Shown: in pieces, positions 1-8,530 of the stretch
How positions within the stretch are numbered: the stretch's first letter is position 1
Layout of the letters: every line of letters begins with the position of its first letter
Notes under the pieces: generated by a model
What the model was told of the DNA's origin: nothing
The model's input: the letters and a program-made list of their open reading frames with translations, nothing else
Database searches by the model: none
From: Sphingobacteriales bacterium
GTDB taxonomy: Bacteria > Bacteroidota > Bacteroidia > Chitinophagales > LD1
Direction: 5' to 3'
NCBI GenBank assembly: GCA_018262795.1
Contig: JADFDM010000012.1
Span: forward strand, 62,001-126,000
Length of the DNA: 64,000 bases
Position numbers and translations under genes: made by a program

Positions 1-1058
1 AGTGCATCCGCATCCAGCACGCAAGCCTTTATGGTTTGCTCCAATGCTCCGCGAAGAAATGCTTTGGCCTTGGCAGAAATTCCAATACCCGGCCCTATAC
101 CAATAGCGGAAAACTTCGATAAATCGGGCGCTTGCGAAAGTTCATTGGCGGCTGCATCGGTGATCACCATCGCCTCCGGTGCAGTGTTTTGCAGAATTTC
201 ATAAGCACAACCCGGCACATAAGCCGAAACCAAACCGGCACCGCTGCGCAAGGCCGCTTTCACCGAAAGCACTGCGGCTCCTACTTTACCATAACTACCC
301 GCAGCCATCAAGGCGTGGCCGTAGGTTCCTTTATGCGAAAAACGGTTTCGCGTTTTAAGTATAGTTCGAATAAAAGAAGGAGTGAGATAATGATAGGGAG
401 AAGGAAAAGTTTCGGCACATACCTTATCCAATCCAATATCCAATACTTCAAAATCGCACAAGTAACGCGATGAGCAGGGCAATAAGAAAGTGAGTTTAGG
501 GCAATGAAAAGTGTACGCCAAGTCGGCCGCTATCACCTCATCCGTTTCAGCATTTACCTGATCGCCATACATTCCCGAAGGCATATCTATCGAGTAAATC
601 GTAGCATCGGCTTCATTTATCTTTTGTATCACCGCAGCCGAAATTCCCGTAACCGGTCGGGATAGTCCGCTTCCAAAAATTGCATCTACCACCACGCAGT
701 GGTTGGGTATCAATGGAATTTGAAAATCAGTTTCGATGTAGCGCAGTCCCGAAATACTTTTGAGGCGCTCCTCATTCACACTGAAATCATCGCTCGCTTT
801 GGGAGAATGGCGAACCACGAATGTGGAAACATGCAGGTAGCCCCGCTCCATCAACTGACGAGCCACCGCCAGCCCATCGCCTCCGTTGTTACCCATACCG
901 CAGAACACCATCACCTGCTCATGCGTATTCACCCGCTCAGTCAGCAAATCTGTAACAACTGCCGAGGCGCGCTCCATCAAATCAATAGAGCGGATAGGCT
1001 CGTGTTGAATCGTGTATTGATCCAAAGAGCGAACTTGTTCTGTAGAGAGAATTTTCAT
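1..1058 (-). CDS. nnr: Bifunctional NAD(P)H-hydrate repair enzyme (epimerase + dehydratase), 3' end outside window
   Basis: Reading the minus strand from the ATG at 1058 gives about 352 codons with no stop before the window edge, so the C-terminus is missing. The N-terminal half is a YjeF_N domain: it has FCGMGNNGGDGLAVARQL near residue 52, VVDAIFGSGL near 122 and IDMPSG further on, the family's substrate-binding pattern. The second half begins the carbohydrate-kinase-like dehydratase domain (HKGTYGHALMAAGSYGKVGA, then GIGPGIG). By family knowledge the protein epimerises and dehydrates damaged NAD(P)HX in the cytosol. The start is chosen because the family begins with a short M-K-I-L-S lead just before the first helix. 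The gene has the same strand as bshC but is separated from it by 42 bases. Identity is strong; only the last part of the kinase-like domain cannot be checked. Confidence 0.93.
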   Translation of the reverse strand, partial: MKILSTEQVRSLDQYTIQHEPIRSIDLMERASAVVTDLLTERVNTHEQVMVFCGMGNNGGDGLAVARQLMERGYLHVSTFVVRHSPKASDDFSVNEERLKSISGLRYIETDFQIPLIPNHCVVVDAIFGSGLSRPVTGISAAVIQKINEADATIYSIDMPSGMYGDQVNAETDEVIAADLAYTFHCPKLTFLLPCSSRYLCDFEVLDIGLDKVCAETFPSPYHYLTPSFIRTILKTRNRFSHKGTYGHALMAAGSYGKVGAAVLSVKAALRSGAGLVSAYVPGCAYEILQNTAPEAMVITDAAANELSQAPDLSKFSAIGIGPGIGISAKAKAFLRGALEQTIKACVLDADA

Positions 1059-1100
1059 ACCCTAAAAATAAGATGGGAATAATAGAAAGTGCAGGGAGGA

Positions 1101-2678
1101 TTATTCCACAGCGAAAAACTTAAAGGTTCCCGCCAACGGGCCCATCCATTCCACCGCTTGCGCAATAAAGTGCCCGTCATAGTAAGATAGAAAACCTTCC
1201 GTCCGTTCCTGAAGAGAGCCCCCCGGATACAGTGCTTCGCGCACCGCCCAAATTTGATTTACCGCCACTTCCTGATTTCGTTTTTCGGCCTTCAGCATTT
1301 TTGCTTCCAGATTATTTAAACTGTTCATTACTTTTTGTTTTTCTGCTGCAGCACTTTGCATTAATGTCGCATCCACCAATGCTGCTTTCGCAGAGATGTT
1401 GTCAAATAGTTTTTCCACCGTTTGCTTTTCACTTTCGAGCGAAGTATCTGCAGTGGTATGTTCCTTTACATACTCCTTAATCAAAGAATCGGTTTCCTGA
1501 AAGAATGGAGCGCATTTCATCTCTAACTTTTTCAATTTGTTTTGGGTAGATGAAGAGAGAATAGCTCCGGCTCCCCGCATCAGCAACATCGGGTAATTCA
1601 CTTGATAATAATCGAACAGCGGTTTCAATTCCATCCAATAGCTAAGTTCACCGCTCCCACCTATGAAGGCGAGATTGGGCAGCGTGAACTCCTGAAAGAG
1701 CGGGCGAACAATCACGTTTGGGCTAAAACGCTCGGGGTGATTCGCTATTTCTGCTTGCAGCTCATCCGCAGTAAATGACAGTGCTCTGTTATGAATGTCG
1801 AATGTATCAGTGTCGCTGTTATACACAATTCGCTCTCGGTAGTCATCCGCCATGTAGAAATAGTTTATCTCTCTGGGTTGCGCCTGCACCTGATAGCGTT
1901 CCTGAAGAAATTCAAGATTAGCGCGCAATACCTTATCGGCTCGTTGCTGAAAAATTTCATCGCTGATGCACGATGCAAATTTCTGTTTCAGTTTCGCATT
2001 GTCAGCATCCAGCACCAGCAATCCAAAATCTTTGAACAGTTCGTTCAGAAGGTATTGAGTAAGCTTTCCGAAGGTGGAATAGCGAGAGAGTCCGCTCTCT
2101 ATCATTTGCAGCACTTCATCCTTCGCGCCAATCGCTTTCAGTTCCGCTAATGCAGATTGCAGGATGGAGGAAGGGATTCTTCCCACCGGGCCGCTTGCTT
2201 CTCCTGTCCATTCTAACCGTTTGCCTTTTACGAAAACGTGATTCACCTCGGCTACATCATGATCTTCGCTCCCCAACCAAAACACGGGCACAAAGTGGTA
2301 ATCGGGATAGGCTTGTTTTAATTGGCGACAAAGTTGAATGGTGCCGGCTGTTTTCCAAATGTTATAAAGCGGCCCCAGAAAAAGGCAGGGCTGATGAGCC
2401 GCTGTAACGGTAAACGTGTTGACATCACTTAAAGCGGCAATATTTTTCGTGACCACATCAGTAGTGGCAATATCGGCATACTGCGCCAACAAGACTTCTA
2501 CCAACAGTGGCCGGTCGGTAGGATCCTTCTGTTTATCGTGGATAGCTTGGGCAAATGATTCTAAAGAAGGCCGGTATTGGTAAAGTGGAAGAAGGCTTTC
2601 GTTCCCTTCGAGATAATCGCGAATCAAAGGAGGCAGTATCCCGGTTTCCGTCAGTTTAATTTCCTCGATAAGCTGCAT
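1101..2678 (-). CDS. bshC: Bacillithiol biosynthesis cysteine-adding enzyme BshC
   Basis: A 525-residue protein, close to the usual length of the family (about 540). The signature AHQPCLFLGPLYNIWKTA near residue 93 corresponds to the conserved HQ-x-GLFTGPLY-type segment of BshC, and FWLGSEDHDVAEVNHVF matches the conserved catalytic-core pattern. A helical coiled-coil region (about residues 400-470) precedes the C-terminus, as in the family. BshC is believed to add cysteine to glucosaminyl-malate in the last step of bacillithiol synthesis. Its presence suggests this organism uses bacillithiol as low-molecular-weight thiol; bshA and bshB are not in the window. It starts only 7 bases after the rimO stop, so the two are probably co-transcribed. 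Confidence 0.92.
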   Translation of the reverse strand: MQLIEEIKLTETGILPPLIRDYLEGNESLLPLYQYRPSLESFAQAIHDKQKDPTDRPLLVEVLLAQYADIATTDVVTKNIAALSDVNTFTVTAAHQPCLFLGPLYNIWKTAGTIQLCRQLKQAYPDYHFVPVFWLGSEDHDVAEVNHVFVKGKRLEWTGEASGPVGRIPSSILQSALAELKAIGAKDEVLQMIESGLSRYSTFGKLTQYLLNELFKDFGLLVLDADNAKLKQKFASCISDEIFQQRADKVLRANLEFLQERYQVQAQPREINYFYMADDYRERIVYNSDTDTFDIHNRALSFTADELQAEIANHPERFSPNVIVRPLFQEFTLPNLAFIGGSGELSYWMELKPLFDYYQVNYPMLLMRGAGAILSSSTQNKLKKLEMKCAPFFQETDSLIKEYVKEHTTADTSLESEKQTVEKLFDNISAKAALVDATLMQSAAAEKQKVMNSLNNLEAKMLKAEKRNQEVAVNQIWAVREALYPGGSLQERTEGFLSYYDGHFIAQAVEWMGPLAGTFKFFAVE

Positions 2679-2685
2679 GAAAATT

Positions 2686-3999
2686 CTACTCCACTAACTC
2701 ACCGTACAAATCAAATTCCTCTGCTGCGGTGATTCTTACATCGGCAAAATCGCCAATGCGAACGTAGTTCTTTTTAGCATCAATCAGAACTTCGTTGTCT
2801 ATTTCAGGCGAGTCATATTCCGTTCTACCAATAAAATAGCCTCCCTCTTTCCGATCGAAAAGCACTTTAAATGTTTTGCCTATTTTGGCTTGATTCAGTT
2901 CTCGTGAAATTTCTTCTTGCACACTCATCAGCTCGGCAGCACGCTCCTGCTTTAAATCTTCTGCTATGTTATCTTCTAACTGGTATCCTTTGGTATTTTC
3001 TTCGTGAGAGTAAGTGAACACGCCCAGGCGGTCAAAGCGCATTTGCCGCACAAAGTCTTTCAGTTCATTGAAGTCTTCCTCCGTTTCACCGGGGAAACCC
3101 ACCAGCATTGTAGTGCGCAAGGCAATATCCGGAATACGGCTTTTGATTTCGCTCATCAGTTGGCGCATCTCTTCATTCGTAATATTTCTTCGCATAGCCG
3201 TAAGCATGTGATCGCTGGCGTGCTGTAGCGGCATATCTAAGTAATTACATACTTTCTTATTGCCAGCAATCGCATCGGCAATCTCTATTGGAAACTGAGC
3301 GGGGTAAGCATAGTGCAGGCGTATCCATTCTATTCCTTCCACGTTTGCGAGTTCATGGAGCAGTTCTGGAAGTTTTCGGGCTTTATAAATATCCAAACCA
3401 TAGAAAGTTAGTTCTTGCGCAATGAGCATAATCTCCTTCACTCCTTGTGCGGCTAATTTCTTTGCCTCGATCACCAACTCCTCAATGGGGCGCGAAAGAT
3501 GTTTCCCCCTCATCAGCGGAATAGCGCAAAATGAACAGGTGCGGTTGCAACCTTCCGAAATTTTCATGTAAGCGTAATGAACAGGGGTGGTCAAGAGTCT
3601 TTCGCCTACCAGTTCTTGCTTGTAATCTACCTTGAGTGTTTTGAGCAGTCGGGGAAGTTCATTCGTACCAAAGAAAGCGTCCACCTCCGGAATTTCTTCT
3701 TCCAAACTGTCTTTATAGCGCTGCGAAAGGCAGCCGGTCACATACAGTTTTTCAATTTTGCCTTCGGCCTTTGCCCCGGCATATTCCATAATCGTGTTAA
3801 TGGATTCTTCCTTGGCGCGGTCAATAAATCCACAGGTGTTTACAATCACTATGTTTCTGCCCTTGTTCCATTTATCGTGCTGCACATCGTATCCGCCATG
3901 CTGTAATTGACTCATGAGCACTTCGCTATCCACTAAGTTTTTAGAACAACCCAATGTAATCACCGAAACGCTATCTCGTTTAATCGCTTTAGTTTTCAT
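2686..3999 (-). CDS. rimO: Ribosomal protein S12 methylthiotransferase RimO
   Basis: 437 residues with the three-part methylthiotransferase layout. The N-terminal MTTase domain carries the second-cluster cysteines (LGCSKN at about residue 16, NTCGF, VTGCLSQR). The radical-SAM domain has EGCNRTCSFCAIPLMRG, the CxxxCxxC cluster motif, and a TRAM domain ends the protein. LGCSKNLVDSE is the RimO rather than MiaB form. The enzyme methylthiolates an aspartate of ribosomal protein uS12. The ATG overlaps the ftsY stop by four bases (ATGA), indicating translational coupling in an ftsY-rimO-bshC transcript. Confidence 0.95.
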   Translation of the reverse strand: MKTKAIKRDSVSVITLGCSKNLVDSEVLMSQLQHGGYDVQHDKWNKGRNIVIVNTCGFIDRAKEESINTIMEYAGAKAEGKIEKLYVTGCLSQRYKDSLEEEIPEVDAFFGTNELPRLLKTLKVDYKQELVGERLLTTPVHYAYMKISEGCNRTCSFCAIPLMRGKHLSRPIEELVIEAKKLAAQGVKEIMLIAQELTFYGLDIYKARKLPELLHELANVEGIEWIRLHYAYPAQFPIEIADAIAGNKKVCNYLDMPLQHASDHMLTAMRRNITNEEMRQLMSEIKSRIPDIALRTTMLVGFPGETEEDFNELKDFVRQMRFDRLGVFTYSHEENTKGYQLEDNIAEDLKQERAAELMSVQEEISRELNQAKIGKTFKVLFDRKEGGYFIGRTEYDSPEIDNEVLIDAKKNYVRIGDFADVRITAAEEFDLYGELVE

Positions 4000-4955
4000 G
4001 CCACACCTTTGAAAAGTGATTCTACAAACAACTTTTTGTTGAACACTTGCAGTTTGTCAATTTGTTCGCCCACTCCAATGTATTTTACAGGAATATGAAA
4101 CTGCGCGGAAATACCTAACACCACTCCTCCTTTGGCGGTGCCATCTAATTTGGTAATGGCCAAAGCGGTAACCTGAGTAGCCGCTGTAAATTGCCGAGCC
4201 TGCTCAATAGCGTTTTGTCCGGTAGAACCATCGAGCACTAACAATACTTCATGTGGCGCATCGGGAATAACCTTCTGCACCACCTTGCGGATTTTTGTCA
4301 ATTCGTTCATCAAATCTACCCGATTATGCAAGCGCCCGGCCGTATCAATGATCACCACATCAGCACCGATGGCAGCCCCTCGTTCCACGGCTTGATAAGC
4401 GACCGAAGCGGGATCGGCATTATCTTGACCGCGTACCATTTCTACTTCTGAGCGCTTGGCCCACACTTCCAATTGATCCACAGCCGCAGCGCGAAAAGTA
4501 TCAGCCGCCCCCAACAATACCTTCTTTCCGTTATTTCTGAACTGGTGTGCGAGTTTACCTATGGTAGTGGTTTTGCCGGCCCCGTTTACTCCCACCACCA
4601 TTATTACATAAGGCTTTTTATCGGCAGGAGTATCGAAATTTTCAAGATCAACATTCTTGTTCTCGGCAAGAATGCTTTCAATTTCTTCTTTAATAAGTGA
4701 ATTCAGCTCCGAAGTAGAAACGTATTTATCTTTTGAAGCGCGCGCCTCTATTCGCTCTATAATTCGGATAGTGGTTTCTAAGCCTACATCACTGGAAACA
4801 AGGGCTTCTTCAAGATTATCCAACACCTCATCATCTACCTTCGATTTGCCGGCCACTACCCTTGTCAGTTTCGACAAAAATCCCTCTTTGGTTTTCTCTA
4901 ACCCTTTCTCCAGATCATCTTTCTTCTCCTTTGTAAAAAAACTGAACAGTCCCAT
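3996..4955 (-). CDS. ftsY: Signal recognition particle receptor FtsY
   Basis: 319 residues. An N domain with a helical bundle is followed by the SRP GTPase G domain: P-loop GVNGAGKTTTIGKLA (residues 122-136), DTFRAAA, DTAGRLHNRVDLM and TKLDGTAKGG. The acidic A domain found in enterobacterial FtsY is nearly absent, as is common outside Proteobacteria. It docks ribosome-SRP complexes to the membrane translocon. It is separated from the DUF4295 gene by about 100 bases that contain a terminator-like hairpin, so it may have its own promoter even though it lies downstream of the ribosomal protein genes. Confidence 0.97.
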   Translation of the reverse strand: MGLFSFFTKEKKDDLEKGLEKTKEGFLSKLTRVVAGKSKVDDEVLDNLEEALVSSDVGLETTIRIIERIEARASKDKYVSTSELNSLIKEEIESILAENKNVDLENFDTPADKKPYVIMVVGVNGAGKTTTIGKLAHQFRNNGKKVLLGAADTFRAAAVDQLEVWAKRSEVEMVRGQDNADPASVAYQAVERGAAIGADVVIIDTAGRLHNRVDLMNELTKIRKVVQKVIPDAPHEVLLVLDGSTGQNAIEQARQFTAATQVTALAITKLDGTAKGGVVLGISAQFHIPVKYIGVGEQIDKLQVFNKKLFVESLFKGVA

Positions 4956-4997
4956 GTTTGATTCTTTAGCGTCTTGCTTTTGTTGATTTCCTCAAAA

Positions 4998-5027
4998 CAA
5001 AAAAGCATCACTCATACAGAATGATGC
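4998..5027 (-). terminator. Rho-independent-type terminator after the rpmB-rpmG-DUF4295 operon
   Basis: A 6-bp GC-containing stem (gcatca at 5005-5010 with tgatgc at 5022-5027, 11-base loop) is followed on the minus strand by a T-rich run (complement of 4998-5004). It sits between the DUF4295 gene and ftsY and would end or attenuate the ribosomal protein transcript. Confidence 0.6.
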
Positions 5028-5052
5028 CTTGAAATAATTTTTCAAAATAGAT

Positions 5053-5223
5053 TTATACTTCTTTACCTGCTAAGTAATCCTGCACTTTGTCCTTGTGCAC
5101 AATTTTTTCAAGGAAAGAATAGTTGCTGCCTTTTGATTTTACCGCCTTAATAACTTTCACATAGTCTTTAGAGCCGACTTGTGCCTGACGATTGGTTTTC
5201 GCGTTCTTTGAAATTTTTGCCAT
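5053..5223 (-). CDS. DUF4295 family small basic protein
   Basis: A 56-residue, lysine-rich protein, too short for a usual ORF cutoff, beginning MAKISKNAKTNRQAQVGSKD and ending with LAGKEV. It matches the DUF4295 family, which in Bacteroidota follows rpmB and rpmG almost without exception. The ATG lies 8 bases after the rpmG stop, consistent with one operon. The strongly basic composition and conserved position suggest a ribosome-associated role, but that is inference; no function is established from the sequence. Confidence 0.88.
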   Translation of the reverse strand: MAKISKNAKTNRQAQVGSKDYVKVIKAVKSKGSNYSFLEKIVHKDKVQDYLAGKEV

Positions 5224-5231
5224 GATGCTAT

Positions 5232-5420
5232 TTATTTAATCTCTTTATGAACTGTTACTTTTTTCAGATAAGGGTTGTATTTCTTCAACTCCATTCTCTC
5301 GGTGGTATTCTTGCGATTTTTATAAGTCATATAACGACTCATACCGCCCACCCCGCTATCCTTGTGTTCGGTGCATTCCAAGATAACTTGGATTCTATTG
5401 CCTTTGCTTTTCTTGGCCAT
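5232..5420 (-). CDS. rpmG: 50S ribosomal protein L33 (bL33)
   Basis: 62 residues beginning [20 protein letters not shown], with [21 protein letters not shown] typical of bL33. Only one cysteine is present, so the four-cysteine zinc site of the C+ form is absent; this is a zinc-independent C- form, which family knowledge links to tolerance of low zinc. It lies between rpmB and the DUF4295 gene, 23 bases after rpmB. Confidence 0.96.
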   Translation of the reverse strand: MAKKSKGNRIQVILECTEHKDSGVGGMSRYMTYKNRKNTTERMELKKYNPYLKKVTVHKEIK

Positions 5421-5443
5421 GACTGCTTATTGTTTCTGCTTAA

Positions 5444-5686
5444 TTAATTCAATTTGATTTCACCCTTCTTACTTAACTCTTTCAGGTAATTGTAAATACC
5501 TTTTTTGTTGATGGTGCGGAGAGCGGATACCGAAATTTTCAATTCAATCCACTCATCTAATTCAGGGATAAAGAATCTCTTCTTCTTCAGATTAGGAAGA
5601 AATTTACGGTTGCTTTTGCTGTTGGAGTGCGACACGGTGTGACCGAACATCGGGCGCTTACCTGTTAACTCACATACTTTAGACAT
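5444..5686 (-). CDS. rpmB: 50S ribosomal protein L28 (bL28)
   Basis: 80 residues with the L28 signature: SKVCELTGKRPMFGHTVSHS at the N-terminus, then KSNRKFLPNLKKKRFF. It is the first gene of the rpmB-rpmG-DUF4295 operon and has a well-matched Bacteroidota-type promoter about 20 bases upstream. It is a structural component of the large ribosomal subunit. Confidence 0.97.
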   Translation of the reverse strand: MSKVCELTGKRPMFGHTVSHSNSKSNRKFLPNLKKKRFFIPELDEWIELKISVSALRTINKKGIYNYLKELSKKGEIKLN

Positions 5687-5706
5687 ACTTTTCGATTTTG
5701 GGAGCG

Positions 5707-5738
5707 CAAATATGAAATTTTAATCCCGAAATTCCAAA
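5707..5738 (-). promoter_or_regulatory. Bacteroidota-type promoter of rpmB operon
   Basis: On the minus strand, TTTG (complement of 5735-5738) is followed after 20 bases by CATATTTG (complement of 5707-5714). This fits the known -33 TTTG / -7 TAnnTTTG pattern of the Bacteroidota primary sigma factor, with one mismatch in the -7 element. Transcription would begin near 5701, giving rpmB a leader of about 15 bases. Confidence 0.55.
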
Positions 5739-5979
5739 CAGGTGTTTTCTAACAGATTAGAGAGGAACTGGCCACCATATAAAGCAACCATGCAGACATA
5801 CTGTATTTTGTTAAAATAGCTCGGTTCAAAACTTTTCCGGGAGGTTGAATTCAGATCTTTCGGGTTTAAACCTATAGGAGTTTTTAAAGAAAGGGGTAAA
5901 CCGTTCAAATTTATTGTGAGAAATTTCTTGCAATAAAATATTGCTTGTTCACGTTCACACACTATATTCACCACAGTTC

Positions 5980-6008
5980 TTTGAAAATATATTCAGCAAA
6001 TAGAAATG
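5980..6008 (+). promoter_or_regulatory. Possible promoter of the structured RNA
   Basis: TTTG at 5980-5983 and TAGAAATG at 6001-6008, 17 bases apart, loosely fit TTTG / TAnnTTTG with two mismatches in the second element. The predicted start (about 6013-6016) falls just before the 5' arm of the long closing stem at 6024, which supports pairing this site with the RNA. Confidence 0.35.
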
Positions 6009-6013
6009 CTGAA

Positions 6014-6218
6014 TCATGATACGCCCACACAGACCGATGCGTTAGTTGGATATTATTTATAGAACCGGGCCTAAGTTGTAACTTCAATGGCGGGTCGCAA
6101 TCACCGTCAACGGTGGTCTTCGTCCACAAAACAAGTTAACCGCGAATTACAGCGAGGTTACTAAGCCCAAATCCTGACTTAAGTGCAACTTAACGTCAGA
6201 TTCTGTGTGGGTTTTTTA
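6014..6218 (+). ncRNA. ssrS: Structured RNA of about 200 nt, candidate 6S RNA, with intrinsic terminator
   Basis: The ends of this gene-free stretch pair over a long distance. cccacacaga (6024-6033) is the exact complement of tctgtgtggg (6202-6211), and the stem extends inward through gcgtta/gttg against caac/taacg. Six T's follow the 3' arm at once, making a terminator on the plus strand. Inside are weaker pairings (gtaac with gttac) and an apical hairpin with stem caccg/cggtg and loop tcaa near 6101-6114. A closing stem, a bubble and an apical rod in about 190-200 nt is the layout of 6S RNA, which binds RNA polymerase holoenzyme; divergent 6S forms are known in Bacteroidota. The 6S identity and the symbol are inference. 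The 3' end runs into the stop codon of the convergent acyltransferase gene. Confidence 0.5.
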
Positions 6219-7079
6219 TTTTCTTTTATGCTTCCACCTTTTGTGGCTCCAAAGCCAATCAGAAGGGTTTTCCCGGATCTGATTTTCTAATAACCTCACA
6301 AACTTTTCCGTAATCCCATTCTCAGGTTCTGCCTGTGGATTCTCTGTAATTAGATGTAAACGTGCTTTGTAGTGTCCACGAGAGGTTTGCACTATTTTAG
6401 GATAAATGACCACGCAATTATGGTGTCGAGCGTACCTTTCTGCTCCGGTAAAGAAGGGGGTATCTTGATGCAGGAAGTTGGTCCAGTAGGCTCGTGAAGG
6501 AGTGGGTGGTGACTGGTCGCTGATAAAAGCCCCTACCGATAACTGCCGAAGTTCTTTTTTGAAAAATAGTTGAGCATCTTTCATCGTCACCAAGTGCATT
6601 CCGAGTTTGCCTCTTGTGCTTTGCACCAATGTGTTGAAATACCTGTTGCTAACTCTACTTACAATAGCGAAATTCCAAAAGCGGGAGTTTATACTCAGTT
6701 TATACCCGGCAAACTCCCAGGAAGCAATATGACCAACCATTAAAACCACATGGCGACCCTTCTTGTAATAACCATTCAGCAATTCCATGTTTTCAGTGAT
6801 CACTCTTTGCTGAATTTCATCCTTCGAAACAGTAACACTTTTAATACTCTCTACCACCCGATCAGCGAGATGAGTGTAGGATTGCTTTGCTATCCTGTCT
6901 ATTTCCTTTGCTGTCTGATCCGGAAATGAGTTTCGCAAATTGGCATATACCACCTCTTTGCGGTAGCGCACAATATATAGTAGTGTAAAAGCTATTACAT
7001 CTGAAATCCTATACAGCAAAGCAGAGGGAAGCCGGGAAAACAAATAAAGAAAGGGCAGCAACAGATAATAGAGAAGCAT
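6216..7079 (-). CDS. Lipid A biosynthesis (LpxL/HtrB-type) acyltransferase
   Basis: 287 residues, the usual length for the family. An N-terminal hydrophobic anchor (LLLPFLYLFSRLPSALLYRI) precedes the LPLAT domain, which has the catalytic HxxxxE motif in VGHIASWEFAG and a later SDQSPPTPSRAYWTNFL segment corresponding to the conserved DQ-x-P block. Members transfer an acyl chain from acyl-ACP to the lipid A precursor at the inner membrane. In Bacteroidota these genes are often annotated only as lysophospholipid acyltransferases, so the acceptor is not certain. The stop codon lies within the T-run that ends the convergent RNA. Confidence 0.88.
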   Translation of the reverse strand: MLLYYLLLPFLYLFSRLPSALLYRISDVIAFTLLYIVRYRKEVVYANLRNSFPDQTAKEIDRIAKQSYTHLADRVVESIKSVTVSKDEIQQRVITENMELLNGYYKKGRHVVLMVGHIASWEFAGYKLSINSRFWNFAIVSRVSNRYFNTLVQSTRGKLGMHLVTMKDAQLFFKKELRQLSVGAFISDQSPPTPSRAYWTNFLHQDTPFFTGAERYARHHNCVVIYPKIVQTSRGHYKARLHLITENPQAEPENGITEKFVRLLENQIRENPSDWLWSHKRWKHKRK

Positions 7080-7085
7080 ATCTTG

Positions 7086-8411
7086 TTATTTCCGTTTCAA
7101 GTCGTTCTGATTAATACTGTATTCGCGCTTTTTATAACCACCTCTACCAAATATTTCAATCTTCATTTCTCGGTTACCCTTTTCTCCACTGATGGAAATG
7201 CGTCCGAAATTTTTAAGTGGATAATCGGTCCCTTTAATTCGCCATGGGTTATGATAGGCTCCAAAAATTCTGCGGGGAAGAGCGGGGCTGGTAAGCGGAG
7301 AACAAGTAAAATCGTAGAGGGGGAACCCATTCCAATCGCGCTTGCATATTTCACTATAGTGTTTATCGCCTGTCAAAAACATCACCCCCTTAATATTGTT
7401 ATGAGAAATGAAATCAAATAGATCATCACGTTCTCGTTTGTAACGGGCATACGATTCCCCGAAGTGATTATCATTGAGCACTTGCGACCCAACACAAATA
7501 AATTTAAAGCTGGCATCGCTCATCAGCAGTTTATTTTTTAGCCACACCATTTGTGTTTCACCCAAAAAATCACCTGTCGAATCAGATTCAGGGTCGCGGT
7601 AAAAGCGGTCGTCCGTCATAAAGAACTCCGCATCGTGATATCGAAAATTGAAATAATTGCCGGGAAAAACTTTCTGGTCAGGATAGTAATTTGGCCAAAA
7701 GCCTTTATACACGAGCAGAGAAGTGTCTTTCAAAGGAAAATTCTTATTAGCATCATTTGGTCCAAAATCATGGTCATCCCAAATTGAAAAGTTCGGTTGA
7801 TTTCCAAGAAAGTCGCGATACTTCTTATTATACACCTTCCTGATTTTAAGCTGGCGCTTAAACATATCTTCATAGCTTCGGTAGTGGTGTGGATAGAAGT
7901 AGTAAACATTATCTCCCAGCCAAACCATAAAATCGCCATTCTTCTTCTTCATCCGATAAAAAATCCAGTTCGACCCTCCGGGAAATAATCCCCTGAGAAT
8001 ATCTGTATTCATTAATGCACAGGAACCTAATAGAAAATTAAAATCCTGATAAGTGCTGTCAGAAGATGTTTTGAAAGAATATTTGGTATGTGCCCCCCAC
8101 CCTTGTATGGAGATAAGTATGTTATAAATATGACCTGGCTTTAACCCTGTAAAATCCATAGTGAGCGCTACCTCTCCGGCTTTGTTATTGATATAGCTGT
8201 AATCCGTAGGATAGTACACTCGCTTTTCAGCAGTATCGCCCAATATCAAAGCATTTTGTCCTTTGCCCCGGTAGGCAATCCAAACCTGAGCAGTGGTGGA
8301 GGTAACATTACCAATTACAGGGCCTGCCAACAATCGAGAGGCCTCTTTCTTTTGCGAATACAGCGTGAAAAACAATAGGAAAAGAAGGGTGCTTAGGGTG
8401 GCTTTTTTCAC
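7086..8411 (-). CDS. PhoD-like phosphatase/phosphodiesterase, exported
   Basis: The preferred start is the GTG at 8411, because it gives a clean signal peptide (VKKATLSTLLFLLFFTLYSQ); the frame is open further upstream to 8486 but that extension is not signal-like. The mature part starts with a fibronectin-like PhoD N-terminal domain (GPVIGNVTSTTAQVWIAYRG). The metallophosphatase core follows: CALM, MVWLGDNVYY, SIWDDHDFGPND and LTGDKHYSE supply the metal-binding Asp, Asn and His residues. Predicted product is 441 residues, exported, hydrolysing phosphomono- or diesters. It starts 7 bases upstream of the acyltransferase, so both may share a transcript; no functional link is evident. Confidence 0.87.
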   Translation of the reverse strand: MKKATLSTLLFLLFFTLYSQKKEASRLLAGPVIGNVTSTTAQVWIAYRGKGQNALILGDTAEKRVYYPTDYSYINNKAGEVALTMDFTGLKPGHIYNILISIQGWGAHTKYSFKTSSDSTYQDFNFLLGSCALMNTDILRGLFPGGSNWIFYRMKKKNGDFMVWLGDNVYYFYPHHYRSYEDMFKRQLKIRKVYNKKYRDFLGNQPNFSIWDDHDFGPNDANKNFPLKDTSLLVYKGFWPNYYPDQKVFPGNYFNFRYHDAEFFMTDDRFYRDPESDSTGDFLGETQMVWLKNKLLMSDASFKFICVGSQVLNDNHFGESYARYKRERDDLFDFISHNNIKGVMFLTGDKHYSEICKRDWNGFPLYDFTCSPLTSPALPRRIFGAYHNPWRIKGTDYPLKNFGRISISGEKGNREMKIEIFGRGGYKKREYSINQNDLKRK

Positions 8412-8530
8412 GGCCGCTAATCTAAATAAAGTTTGAACTAAGCAATGCAAGCAAACAGAAGTTGAAAACTGTTGCCCATTGTGCAAAAATGACTCTTGAC
8501 CAAATTCAAATTCCCTCTTACTTTGTTTCG

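Noticed and set aside
1-1082. Plus-strand frames at 132-473 and 699-1082
   Set aside because: They are antisense to the clear Nnr reading frame on the minus strand.
5720-5974. 84-codon minus-strand frame upstream of rpmB
   Set aside because: It covers the rpmB promoter region, has no recognisable family and an unusual composition for a protein.
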